Part shown: one piece after another, positions 15,301 through 22,960 of the stretch
Position numbering within the stretch: position 1 is the stretch's first letter
How the letters are laid out: every line of letters begins with the position of its first letter
Source: Lachnospiraceae bacterium
GTDB lineage: Bacteria > Bacillota > Clostridia > Lachnospirales > Lachnospiraceae
NCBI GenBank assembly: GCA_015056795.1
Contig: SVFO01000015.1
Coordinates: forward strand, 53,201 to 98,928
Reading direction: 5' to 3'
Length of the DNA stretch: 45,728 nucleotides
The notes under the pieces: generated by a model
The model's database searches: none
The model's input: the letters and a program-made list of their open reading frames with translations, nothing else
What the model was told of the DNA's origin: nothing
Made by a program: the position numbers and the translations under genes

Positions 15301-17709
15301 ATGTATAGATTATTTGTGATTGCTAAGAATAACATGAAAAAACAAAAGGGTGACATGTTCACCTTCTTTATCCTGACGTTTCTCACGGCATTTCTGATTT
15401 TTGACAGTGCCAGCGCCATTCTCGGTCTGGGAAAGATCCTGGAGGATCGGTTTCAGGCAATTAACGGTGCCCATGTCATGATTTTCAGCCTTGATACCGA
15501 GGCGGAGACGGACTGCGGCGAGAGGGCAATCAGGGAGAATCCCCATATCACCGATTACGAAAAGACACCGATGCTTCAGTTCGGAGCGGAATATCGGAAA
15601 AAGGGGGATCAGGACTATTCCGCATATAGCTTTTTCGCAGAGAGCTATACCCAGGAAAAACGGATCATGAAGGTTGAAATTCCGAACAAGGAATATCAGA
15701 AAAATGACATTCTGCTTCCATATCATCTGAAGGGCAGATTTCAGGTGGGCGACGTCATGCAGATCAAGCTCGGTGAGGAAACATATGATTTGACGGTTGC
15801 CGGTTATTTGCAGGATCCGTACTTTTGCAGCACGATGAATGTTACCATTTACTATGTATGCATGTCGAAGGAGCTGATGGATCAAATGGTGCAGGATCAT
15901 CCAGGTGACGCTCAGAGGGGCTATGTTCATAAGGGAATCGCAGACGTAAAAGGCTTTGCGGATGGCTATACCACGCAAAACCTGGAACAGGACATTACGG
16001 AAACCTACAAGAACTATTTGAAGGAATATGCGGAAAGGAATCCTCAAGGCAATTACACGCATTACATGGCAGTCAACTGGAACATGATGAAGGGAGGCTC
16101 TCAGTTCTTTCCCATCATCGTACTGGCAATCCTGTTACTGTTCGCGGGCATGATCCTTATCATTTCCATGGTCATCATTTCCTTTAGCATCAAAAACTTT
16201 ATTCAGAGGAACATGAAGAGCACGGGTATTTTAGAGGCCAGCGGATATACGGTGAGGGAGCTGCGCGCATCCCTGATTCTGCAGATGATGCTGGTAGCGG
16301 CGGCTGGAGCAATCACTGGCATCGGCGTGGCAATGGCAACCTTTGCGAGCTTCGGAGACGTGGTTGGTTCCGTGCTGGGACTTCGCTGGAATCAGAAGGT
16401 AAATTGGGGCGCAGCAGTGGGAACGCTTGTGGGAATCCTTGTTGTCATTGGTCTTGTTGGCATTAAGATCAGTAGCACCTATAAGAAAATTACCGTACTG
16501 GATGCGCTACGCGGCGGAATCAATACGCACAACTATAAAAGGAATTATTTCCCGCTGGAGAAGACGCCTCTGCCCGTTCCCATGGTTTTGTCCCTGAAGG
16601 AGACCTTTGGCGGACTCGGAAGAAATCTTCTGATGGTGATGATCAGTGCACTCTTGGTGATCTCTACGCTGATCGGATTTGGTTTGGTGGAAAACTTTGC
16701 GAGGAACGAAGGCAATCTTGTAAATATGATGGCATTCGAGACATGTACGGATTTGGTCAAGGCGATCGGTTGCACCAAGGATCTTTCAGGGGATTTGCGG
16801 AAGCTCGAGGGAGTGGACGGAGTGCTGATCAACATGGGCTTTGAACCCGTGGTCTATTCAGGAGATCAAAAAAATTCCTGTTATACCTATGCAGTGGATG
16901 ACCTAAACAACACACGGTTTACCAATCTTCTCGAGGGGAGATACCCAGAAAAAGACAACGAAATTCTGATCACCTCTGGCATTGCGAATGATTTTGGCGT
17001 CGGAATCGGTGATGTTCTAGAGATCGAGTATGCAGGAAAGAAGGCAGAGTATCTCATCACTGGCATCAACCAGAGATTGGAGCGCATGGGCCGCACCGTC
17101 TATATGAGAATTGATGGCGCAAAGAACATTTTTCCTGGAGACATTGTCAGCGCATATCAATACTTTGTAACCGCGAAGGATGGCGTTTCCTATCAGGAGG
17201 TCAAGGAAGCGATCGACAATTACGCCAAGGAGGAGGGACTGGAGCTTCAGCATTCGGATTATTATCGGGAAATGCAGAGCACCATCGCTACGGTCATCCT
17301 TGCGCTCAATGCGATCTGCATCGCCATCGTTGTCATCACGATTATCATTGTAGTCTTTGTGGAATCCCTGGTAATCCGCGCGAAGATCGCAAGAGAGTGG
17401 CGCGGCATGGGCATCAGCAAGGCGCTTGGTCAGACATCAGGCGGACTGATCACGCAGATCATGTTCTCCAACCTGCCCGCGATCCTTGCAGGTGCGATTG
17501 TGGGAGGCATAGTTGCTCCCTTCATTGGAAGCACGCTGGTCAAGGCAATGTTCTCCCTGTTCGCCATCCAGAAGGTTAGCTTTGGCATCCCGTTCTACTA
17601 TGTACTACTCACGATCGCTGGTATTATCGGCGTGGCAATTTTGACGTCAGGAACCGCAGGCCTCAAGGTCAGAAAGATTAAGGCAGTCGCCATGATCACG
17701 GAGGAGTAA
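15301..17709 (+). CDS. FtsX-family ABC transporter permease
   Basis: An 802-residue membrane protein with duplicated FtsX modules. One N-terminal helix (residues about 20-40) precedes an extracellular domain. Three helices follow near 275-385, then a further helix near 440, a second extracellular domain, and three more helices near 660-790 (FtsX core at both sites). This layout is typical of large permeases partnered with a separate ATPase. GGAGAGGGAG precedes the ATG, 48 bp after the ATPase stop, so the two form one operon. A repeat element and then a two-component system follow, as in many Bce-type systems where the kinase senses the exporter; that link is inference. Confidence 0.88.
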   Translation: MYRLFVIAKNNMKKQKGDMFTFFILTFLTAFLIFDSASAILGLGKILEDRFQAINGAHVMIFSLDTEAETDCGERAIRENPHITDYEKTPMLQFGAEYRKKGDQDYSAYSFFAESYTQEKRIMKVEIPNKEYQKNDILLPYHLKGRFQVGDVMQIKLGEETYDLTVAGYLQDPYFCSTMNVTIYYVCMSKELMDQMVQDHPGDAQRGYVHKGIADVKGFADGYTTQNLEQDITETYKNYLKEYAERNPQGNYTHYMAVNWNMMKGGSQFFPIIVLAILLLFAGMILIISMVIISFSIKNFIQRNMKSTGILEASGYTVRELRASLILQMMLVAAAGAITGIGVAMATFASFGDVVGSVLGLRWNQKVNWGAAVGTLVGILVVIGLVGIKISSTYKKITVLDALRGGINTHNYKRNYFPLEKTPLPVPMVLSLKETFGGLGRNLLMVMISALLVISTLIGFGLVENFARNEGNLVNMMAFETCTDLVKAIGCTKDLSGDLRKLEGVDGVLINMGFEPVVYSGDQKNSCYTYAVDDLNNTRFTNLLEGRYPEKDNEILITSGIANDFGVGIGDVLEIEYAGKKAEYLITGINQRLERMGRTVYMRIDGAKNIFPGDIVSAYQYFVTAKDGVSYQEVKEAIDNYAKEEGLELQHSDYYREMQSTIATVILALNAICIAIVVITIIIVVFVESLVIRAKIAREWRGMGISKALGQTSGGLITQIMFSNLPAILAGAIVGGIVAPFIGSTLVKAMFSLFAIQKVSFGIPFYYVLLTIAGIIGVAILTSGTAGLKVRKIKAVAMITEE

Positions 17710-17720
17710 AATCTTTGCAT

Positions 17721-17857
17721 AACTCGGGGCTAGGTTTGGATTGTCTTTCTGGTAGACTTTTTGTCCATGTCGCAAGCTATGCTTGCGATCCCGACCGAAG
17801 AGAGGGACGTGCCGTAGGGCACGCTAAGGAAAGACAATCCAAACCTTCCCCTCGAGG
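17721..17857. repeat. Palindromic repeat element, copy 2 (long structured loop)
   Basis: Reverse-orientation relative of 4407-4482. A 17-bp perfect stem joins 17733-17749 and 17829-17845 (arms GGTTTGGATTGTCTTTC and complement). The flanks are AACTCGGGGCTAGG and CCTTCCCCTCGAGG, matching copy 1. The 79-nt loop has two perfect hairpins of its own, CGCAAGC/GCTTGCG near 17770-17787 and GTGCC/GGCAC near 17808-17822, making a cloverleaf-like fold. Relative to copy 1, the stem has a C-to-T change matched by a G-to-A change on the other arm. Confidence 0.85.
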
Positions 17858-18000
17858 AAACGGAAAAATTACCTTAATGGCATCTCGCGCCTCGGGGGTA
17901 TCGCAAGGTGAGGGATGTTGTATTGGGAAAGGGTGTCGGAAAGGGCGTTGCGTAAATTTTGTGGTGGTGGTAGAATAGGCATAGACAGGGGGAACTGGGT

Positions 18001-18843
18001 ATGCATTATGATTGTCTGATCGTGGATGATGAAGTTGAGCTGGCGAAGATGACGGCGGAGTATTTTGGGATGTTTGACATAAAGACGCAGTATGTAAGCA
18101 GTGCTGCGTCTTGTTTTGATTTCCTGAAACAGAATGAGGTAGACGTCATTTTGCTGGACATTAATCTTGGGGATGGCTCTGGCTTTGAGGTTTGTAAGAC
18201 GGTGCGGGAGAAGTATCAGCTGCCGATTTTGTTTATCAGTGCAAGGCAGAGCGATGATGACGTGCTGGTGGCGCTTAGCATTGGGGGAGATGATTATGTG
18301 AAAAAGCCGTACAGCCTTTCGGTGCTTCTTGCGAAGGTGAAGGTCAACCTAAAAAGAGTGCAGCAGATGAAGCAGCTGACCAGCGAGGCGAAGGAAGGAC
18401 AGGCAGATGCCTTGGCAGGACAGGGCGCTTTGGTGCAGGCGGAGGGAAAGGTTGGGCAGACCTCTGGCGCAGGAACAGCAGGTGCCATCGCAGCGGCAAC
18501 AGGCATCGCCGCAGGAGTAGCAGGCGTCACCGGAGGAGTAGATGGGGCAGCAGGCAATGGACAGCAGCTGACCTTAGATGCGGCAACGATGTCAGCCATC
18601 ATGGACGGAAATCGCATTCCCTTAAAGGCGAAGGAATTTGCGCTGCTGAAGGTTCTGTATGAGCATAAAAATACCATTGTGACGAAGGAGCAGCTGTTTG
18701 ATGAGGTTTGGGGCGATAGCTTTTATGGCGACGGCACGCTGAACGTTCATGTGAGAAAGCTGCGGGAAAAATTAGAGAAGGATCCCAACAACCCAGAGCT
18801 ACTGAAAACCATCTGGGGAACGGGGTACATGTTAGAGCTATGA
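18001..18843 (+). CDS. OmpR-family response regulator with Ala/Gly-rich linker insertion
   Basis: A 280-residue two-component response regulator. The receiver domain (residues 1-118) has acidic pocket residues in IVDDE, the phospho-acceptor Asp in VILLDINLGDG, and the switch Lys in DDYVKKPYS. The C-terminal winged-helix DNA-binding domain (about 198-280) includes KAKEFALLKVL and HVRKLREKLE. Between them, residues about 122-195 form an Ala/Gly/Val-rich, low-complexity stretch (AGTAGAIAAATGIAAGVAG...) where OmpR-type regulators usually have a linker of 5-20 residues. Overall length is about 50-60 residues above normal. It overlaps the kinase gene by 4 nt (ATGA). Confidence 0.9.
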   Translation: MHYDCLIVDDEVELAKMTAEYFGMFDIKTQYVSSAASCFDFLKQNEVDVILLDINLGDGSGFEVCKTVREKYQLPILFISARQSDDDVLVALSIGGDDYVKKPYSLSVLLAKVKVNLKRVQQMKQLTSEAKEGQADALAGQGALVQAEGKVGQTSGAGTAGAIAAATGIAAGVAGVTGGVDGAAGNGQQLTLDAATMSAIMDGNRIPLKAKEFALLKVLYEHKNTIVTKEQLFDEVWGDSFYGDGTLNVHVRKLREKLEKDPNNPELLKTIWGTGYMLEL

Positions 18844-20183
18844 AGGCATATAAGCGACTGATCGTGATTTATACCGTTTTTATGTTGGCAGTGCTTGCCG
18901 CGATTGTAAGCTTTTGCAACGGCAGAGAGCTGTCCTCGGATCATATTGCATCTTATGACGCGCAGGAGCTGAAGATCTACCGTCAGGTTTGGGAACAGGT
19001 AAGGCAGGGCTATGAGCAAAGCGTTTCGGAGACGCTCGTCTTCGGATGCGTGGTTTGGGGCGTGGTTTTGCTTGCTGGATATCTCCTGTTGATTCTTTTG
19101 TATTTCCTTCTCATCAAGCCCGCGAGGGAAATGGAGGGCTTTGCGGAGGAGATTGCAAAGGGAAATCTTGACATATCGATCCCGATCTACAAGGAGAATC
19201 TGTTTGGAAGCTTCACGGAAAGCTTTGACCTGATGCGGGAGGAGCTCAAGGCTTCAAAGCAGAGGGAACATGAGGCAGAGCAGGCGAAACGTGAGATGGT
19301 GGCGGAGCTCAGCCATGACCTAAAGACACCCGTTGCAACGATTCAGGCGACCTGCGAGGTCATGGACTTAAAGCTCACAATGAAGCTGGAGAAGGCAGAG
19401 CGCGAGCTTTCGGCGCTATTAAAATCCGATGAGACATGTCAGGACACAGTTTGCGCAAGGCTAAGAGCGTTCAATGAGGAAAAAAGAATAGATCCGAAAG
19501 GTGAGGCAGGGCTGTCCATAAAACTGTCAGAGGAAGCTTCTCGAATAAGCGAAAACGAGATTGCACAAGGACGGTCAGAGCGGCTTCGTCAGGTTGAGGA
19601 AAACATCCGCGAGATTCAAGAAAACCTTGAGAAGATCAGCTATATTACCAATAAGGCAGAGACGATTCATCAGCTGGTGGGCAATGTCTTTCGGGCGACG
19701 CTGGAGGACATGCAGGAGATTAAGGTGGAGCCCAAGGAGCATGACTCTCGGCTGATTGAAGGATATTTTAAGAGCCTAAAGGAGTACGGCAACATTCTTT
19801 TCGAGAATCATGTTCCGGAATGCTTGGTTTACATGGACAAGCTTCGCATGGAGCAGGTCATCGACAATGTCGTTGGAAATTCTTATAAATACGCGGGAAC
19901 GGACGTGCATGTCTCCTTCGAGGAGACGGAAAGCCAGCCAAACCAGGATGGCTCCCGCAGCAGATTTATCAAGATTACGATTCGTGACGAGGGGCCTGGC
20001 GTTCCCGAGGAGGAGCTGCCGCTCATCACGCAAAAGTTTTATCGAGGCAAGAATACGCAGGAGAAGCAGGGCTATGGCCTTGGCCTGTACCTCGTAAATT
20101 GGTACATGGAAAAGCAGGGCGGCGGCATGGAATATCACAATGATCATGGATTTGTCGTGGAGCTGCTGGTCAAGAAGGTTTAG
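18840..20183 (+). CDS. Sensor histidine kinase with split DHp domain
   Basis: A 447-residue membrane kinase. Two hydrophobic helices (about 8-24 and 63-92) flank a short extracellular loop, followed by a HAMP-like region (97-140). The H-box ELSHDLKTPVATIQ lies near residues 155-168 and the ATPase domain has the N-box region VIDNVVGNSYKYA and G-boxes DEGPGVPEEEL and GYGLGLYL. The helical hairpin of the DHp domain is interrupted: about 75 charged residues lie between the H-box helix and the second helix (IREIQENLEKISYITN). Such an insertion would alter partner docking. The start codon overlaps the regulator stop, so the two are translationally coupled. Confidence 0.9.
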   Translation: MKAYKRLIVIYTVFMLAVLAAIVSFCNGRELSSDHIASYDAQELKIYRQVWEQVRQGYEQSVSETLVFGCVVWGVVLLAGYLLLILLYFLLIKPAREMEGFAEEIAKGNLDISIPIYKENLFGSFTESFDLMREELKASKQREHEAEQAKREMVAELSHDLKTPVATIQATCEVMDLKLTMKLEKAERELSALLKSDETCQDTVCARLRAFNEEKRIDPKGEAGLSIKLSEEASRISENEIAQGRSERLRQVEENIREIQENLEKISYITNKAETIHQLVGNVFRATLEDMQEIKVEPKEHDSRLIEGYFKSLKEYGNILFENHVPECLVYMDKLRMEQVIDNVVGNSYKYAGTDVHVSFEETESQPNQDGSRSRFIKITIRDEGPGVPEEELPLITQKFYRGKNTQEKQGYGLGLYLVNWYMEKQGGGMEYHNDHGFVVELLVKKV

Positions 20184-20218
20184 CAAGAGATACGATACAG
20201 AGTGCCGAGGATAAAATA

Positions 20219-20256
20219 AAAAGCAGGCAAAGGATTTCTCCTTGGCCTGCTTTTTT
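20219..20256 (+). terminator. Intrinsic terminator
   Basis: AAGCAGGC (20221-20228) pairs with GCCTGCTT, flanked by A-run and six Ts, so it may act for both the kinase operon and the converging lipoprotein gene. Confidence 0.92.
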
Positions 20257-20300
20257 CGTGAACGAAAAGATGCATGTCATCCTTCCGTGGTGTCATGAAA

Positions 20301-20894
20301 TTATTCCGTTACGTTATCAATGCGCTCGAACTTCGTTTCGCCAGTGATATAGTCTACATCGCTGTTAGCGCTTCTCCAACCAAGGCTGCCGTCCTCCTCA
20401 AACCAGAACTCACCAGCGCCGTTCGTATACTTCACGTCATCCGTATACTCTTCCTCAGAAGTATAGGTGCGGATATAATACTTTGCATCCGTGTACTCCA
20501 AAAGCGTCGTGGAGTCATAATAGGTGGCATTGATTTCCCAGTTTGAGGATTCAAAGGCACTGCTGCTCCAGTGAACATTGACCTTATAATTGTTGTTGCC
20601 GGTGGACGTGATCTCGATGAGGCATCTTCCGGACAAAGGCTCCGTATAGGTGCCGGAAAAATCAGGTGCAATGACTTCCTCGCCTGCATCCTCCGCACTG
20701 CTGGAATCTTCAACGCTGGCTGCATCCTCCGAGCTTTCCGTATTCTCTGCGCTGCTTGCATCGGTTGATGCTGCCTCAGAAGAGATGGACTCGCCTGTGA
20801 TGGCGTTCTCGGAAGACTCCTTGGATTCTCCGCCGCATGCCGTGAGAGACAAAACCATGCTGCCAATGAGTGCTGCTACTAATATTTTCTTCAT
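20301..20894 (-). CDS. Ser/Glu-rich lipoprotein of unknown function
   Basis: A 197-residue surface lipoprotein. Its signal peptide ends in LSLTAC, with Cys-20 as the lipid anchor. Residues about 23-75 form an acidic, Ser/Ala/Glu-rich spacer, and the C-terminal 120 residues look like an all-beta domain (FSGTYTEPLSGRCLIEITST..., YKVNVHWSSSAFESSNWEINA) as seen in small beta-barrel or lipocalin-like extracellular proteins. I recognise no named family. AGGAGG precedes the ATG on the minus strand. It converges on the histidine kinase gene and has its own promoter. Confidence 0.75.
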   Translation of the reverse strand: MKKILVAALIGSMVLSLTACGGESKESSENAITGESISSEAASTDASSAENTESSEDAASVEDSSSAEDAGEEVIAPDFSGTYTEPLSGRCLIEITSTGNNNYKVNVHWSSSAFESSNWEINATYYDSTTLLEYTDAKYYIRTYTSEEEYTDDVKYTNGAGEFWFEEDGSLGWRSANSDVDYITGETKFERIDNVTE

Positions 20895-20961
20895 TTCTTT
20901 TTTCCTCCTAACATAGAACAGAACTGCTCATTTTTTCCCCTTGTGATTTGACACTTTCGCA

Positions 20962-20990
20962 AGTATACCCCTTTCTTGTGGTAAAAGCAA
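20962..20990 (-). promoter_or_regulatory. Promoter of the lipoprotein gene
   Basis: On the minus strand TTGCTT (20985-20990) and TATACT (20962-20967) are spaced by 17 bp, 68 bp upstream of the lipoprotein start. Confidence 0.6.
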
Positions 20991-21203
20991 TGGGAGTATT
21001 GGATAAAATGCACTAATGGATATAATTGTATTTGTGCAGAATCGACAATCAAAATTGCCACAGATGGTAAATATGTTAAGAATGCAGTTTTTATACTCAT
21101 GTTTGTTATGCGGGAAGATCCTGAGGTGGGTAGGTCATGAAGAAAATGAGAAGGAAAAAATTTGGATCATCTTAGTGGCAGGCAATCTTTATTTCATAAG
21201 GCG

Positions 21204-21238
21204 CAAAAAGAGATCTTTACGGAGGTCTCTTTTTATTT
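21204..21238 (+). terminator. Terminator-like hairpin
   Basis: AAAAAGAGATC pairs imperfectly with GGTCTCTTTTT across an 8-nt loop. No gene directly precedes it on either strand; an unseen small RNA or decayed gene is possible. Confidence 0.5.
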
Positions 21239-21257
21239 TAAAATTATGGATAAAGGT

Positions 21258-21303
21258 CAGAAGTTTGTTTGACATTCAATTGCCAGAAGTTTTGTTTAAC
21301 ATT
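21258..21303. repeat. Direct repeat upstream of the sigma factor
   Basis: CAGAAGTTTGTTTGACATT (21258-21276) recurs as CAGAAGTTTTGTTTAACATT (21284-21303), starts 26 bp apart. Placement about 100 bp before the sigma factor start fits regulator or alternative-sigma binding sites, but no proof is available. Confidence 0.5.
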
Positions 21304-21398
21304 TTCGTTACCTATATTGCATTATTTCCGTCTATATGGATAAAGGGAGACTGATGTAAGAAAGTGAGAAATTGAGGGGCATTACGCGGAGGGATGAG

Positions 21399-21950
21399 AT
21401 GGAGGATACGCGGATTGTTGATTTATATTGGCAGAGGGACGAGAGTGCGATGCGCGAGAGCGAGGCGAAATACGGCGCTTATTGCCGGAGCATTGCCATG
21501 AATGTCCTGAATTCCCGCGAGGATGCAGAGGAATGCGTAAATGATACATGGCTCCGCGCATGGAATTCGATACCGCCGCAGCGACCAGTAAAGCTATCGC
21601 TTTTTCTCGGAAAGATCGTAAGAAACCTAGCCATTGACAGATACCGGAGAAATGGAGCGGCAAGGCGCGGCGGAGGACAGATGCAGCTATGTCTGGAGGA
21701 GCTGGAGGAATGCGTGGGGAAGGAAAGTGTATTGGAAGATCGCATGGCACTACGAGATGCAATGAATGCATTTTTGCGGGAGAGTTCTGGAAATAAAAGG
21801 GAAATTTTTCTTATGCGATATTGGTATATGATGTCAGTGCATGAGATTGCCAGAAGGTGCAAGCTTTCAGATGGCGCGGTCAAGATGACGCTCAGTCGTG
21901 CCAGAGTAGAATTACGCGCATATTTGGCGAAGGAGGGGGTGGAACTATGA
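21399..21950 (+). CDS. ECF-type sigma-70 family RNA polymerase sigma factor
   Basis: A 183-residue two-domain sigma factor. Sigma region 2 spans about residues 10-85 (REDAEECVNDTWLRAWNSIP, then LSLFLGKIVRNLAIDRYRR), and region 4 about 120-180, ending in the helix-turn-helix MSVHEIARRCKLSDGAVKMT. Regions 1 and 3 are absent, as expected for the extracytoplasmic-function class. I start at the ATG at 21399 because GGAGGG lies 5 nt upstream; the in-frame ATG at 21372 lacks a site. The stop overlaps the downstream gene by 4 nt (ATGA), the usual coupling of a sigma factor with its antagonist. Confidence 0.9.
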   Translation: MEDTRIVDLYWQRDESAMRESEAKYGAYCRSIAMNVLNSREDAEECVNDTWLRAWNSIPPQRPVKLSLFLGKIVRNLAIDRYRRNGAARRGGGQMQLCLEELEECVGKESVLEDRMALRDAMNAFLRESSGNKREIFLMRYWYMMSVHEIARRCKLSDGAVKMTLSRARVELRAYLAKEGVEL

Positions 21951-22489
21951 GAAATGGCGAAATCCTTTTAGACGTGGTTGGAGAGGTATCTGAGGATTTG
22001 ATCCCCGATATCAGTGCGGAAAAGAATCCTATCAGATTAAGGCGGCAGATTGGCAGAATTGTGGCGCTGGGAGGCATTTGTGCTGCGTGCATCTTGTTTG
22101 TCGTCATGATCGGATGGATGGCGCTGGATGGGAAAAATGCTGATCGTGACATGAATGATCGGCAAGAGAATAAAGGTGGTGGGAGCATGGGATATTTTAA
22201 CGGTGAGGTGCTCGAAAACACGGAGGAGTACATTTTAATCAAGCCAATAGCGGAATGGAACTGGGATTACGAGGTGACGGTTAGGATCTCCACAACGCAG
22301 GTGCGCAGCGATTATCAGCCCTTTGAAATCAGGACACCGCTTTCTAGGGGTGACATTTCTGAATTAAAGGCTGGCGATATGGTCAGGGTGGCATTTAATA
22401 GCAATCAGATGGTATGGTCAGACGATGAAGTCTTTCTGGAAATCGTTTTTATGCTGTTTAGGATCTTGGCGGATGGGACTGTGAGATAA
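21947..22489 (+). CDS. Single-pass membrane protein, putative anti-sigma factor
   Basis: A 180-residue protein with a cytoplasmic N-terminus of about 40 residues, one transmembrane helix (VALGGICAACILFVVMIGWM, about 40-59), and an extracellular domain of about 120 residues rich in beta-like segments. Position and topology (directly after and overlapping an ECF sigma gene) make it the likely membrane-bound regulator of that sigma factor. I see no zinc-binding anti-sigma motif HxxxCxxC, so the call rests on context. GGAGGGGG precedes the ATG at 21947; frames reaching further upstream lie inside the sigma gene. A terminator follows 109 bp downstream. Confidence 0.75.
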   Translation: MRNGEILLDVVGEVSEDLIPDISAEKNPIRLRRQIGRIVALGGICAACILFVVMIGWMALDGKNADRDMNDRQENKGGGSMGYFNGEVLENTEEYILIKPIAEWNWDYEVTVRISTTQVRSDYQPFEIRTPLSRGDISELKAGDMVRVAFNSNQMVWSDDEVFLEIVFMLFRILADGTVR

Positions 22490-22597
22490 CCAAAGTTGTT
22501 TACGAAATGGGGCATCAGGCTTGAATAAACGATGAATGGCATTATGGGTGCTCCATTAAAATAGTATAAAATTAGCCTGAAAATGCGTTGACAAACC

Positions 22598-22641
22598 TAA
22601 AAGTCCTTGATATGCTAAAACTACATATCAGGGACTTTTCT
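22598..22641 (+). terminator. Intrinsic terminator of the sigma/anti-sigma unit
   Basis: AAAAGTCCTTGATATG (22598-22613) pairs with CATATCAGGGACTTTT with one G-T wobble across a 9-nt loop, ending in Ts. It marks the left edge of the accessory region. Confidence 0.8.
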
Positions 22642-22668
22642 TTAACCGTTTCGGTTGTCTATCCCCAT

Positions 22669-22896
22669 ATGAAAAACACTAATATCAGCGGATGGAAGAA
22701 TAAGACGAACCCTAGATTCGGCAGCCAACAAGGTAAAAATCAGATGTATTATGTGATCGACATTGATACGGATACGGGCAAGCTCGTGGCGGAGTTTAAG
22801 CGTCTGGATAATTCCTATAGGGAAAGGATTTTGAAATATGTGGAGGCATATGCGGGTATTATGAAAAAAAGGATGGTTGATAAATGCAATAACTAA
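22669..22896 (+). pseudogene. Small open frame, possibly the 3' remnant of a larger gene
   Basis: The open frame continues upstream into the terminator hairpin, so its real start is unclear; ATGs at 22669 and 22744 are candidates and only the latter has a weak AAGG upstream. The last 50 residues (YYVIDIDTDTGKLVAEFKRL then a charged helix) look like a genuine folded fragment of a regulator or other soluble protein, but I cannot name the family. Treat as a gene relic or a short unknown protein. Its stop lies at the first operator of the next operon. Confidence 0.35.
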
Positions 22897-22949
22897 CATA
22901 AATATTGAAAACTAACATAAAATATGTTAGTATTAAATATATATGTTAG
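22893..22949 (+). promoter_or_regulatory. Symmetric four-site operator and promoter of the AbiE-like pair
   Basis: The octamer CTAACATA occurs at 22893-22900 and 22912-22919, and its reverse complement TATGTTAG at 22923-22930 and 22942-22949. Spacings are 19, 11 and 19 bp, so the array is symmetric about its centre. A promoter, TTGAAA (22905-22910) with TAGTAT (22928-22933) at 17 bp, lies inside it, and the last site touches the ribosome binding site. Repression by the first gene's wHTH protein is the natural reading. Confidence 0.75.
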
Positions 22950-22960
22950 GAGGTGCGGTA

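Larger units (their letters stand above)
20991..21398. other. Intergenic region without a convincing gene
   Basis: This stretch of about 400 bp separates the minus-strand lipoprotein from the plus-strand sigma factor. An open frame at 21016-21354 is rich in unlikely residue runs and has no ribosome binding site, so I do not call it. The region contains a terminator-like hairpin (21204-21238) and a pair of direct repeats (21258-21303), listed separately. Confidence 0.6.

Noticed and set aside
17715..17978. 87-codon frame after the ABC permease
   Set aside because: It translates the palindromic repeat element; no RBS and no protein-like features.
21016..21354. 112-codon frame before the sigma factor gene
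   Set aside because: No RBS; it crosses a terminator-like hairpin and has unlikely residue runs.
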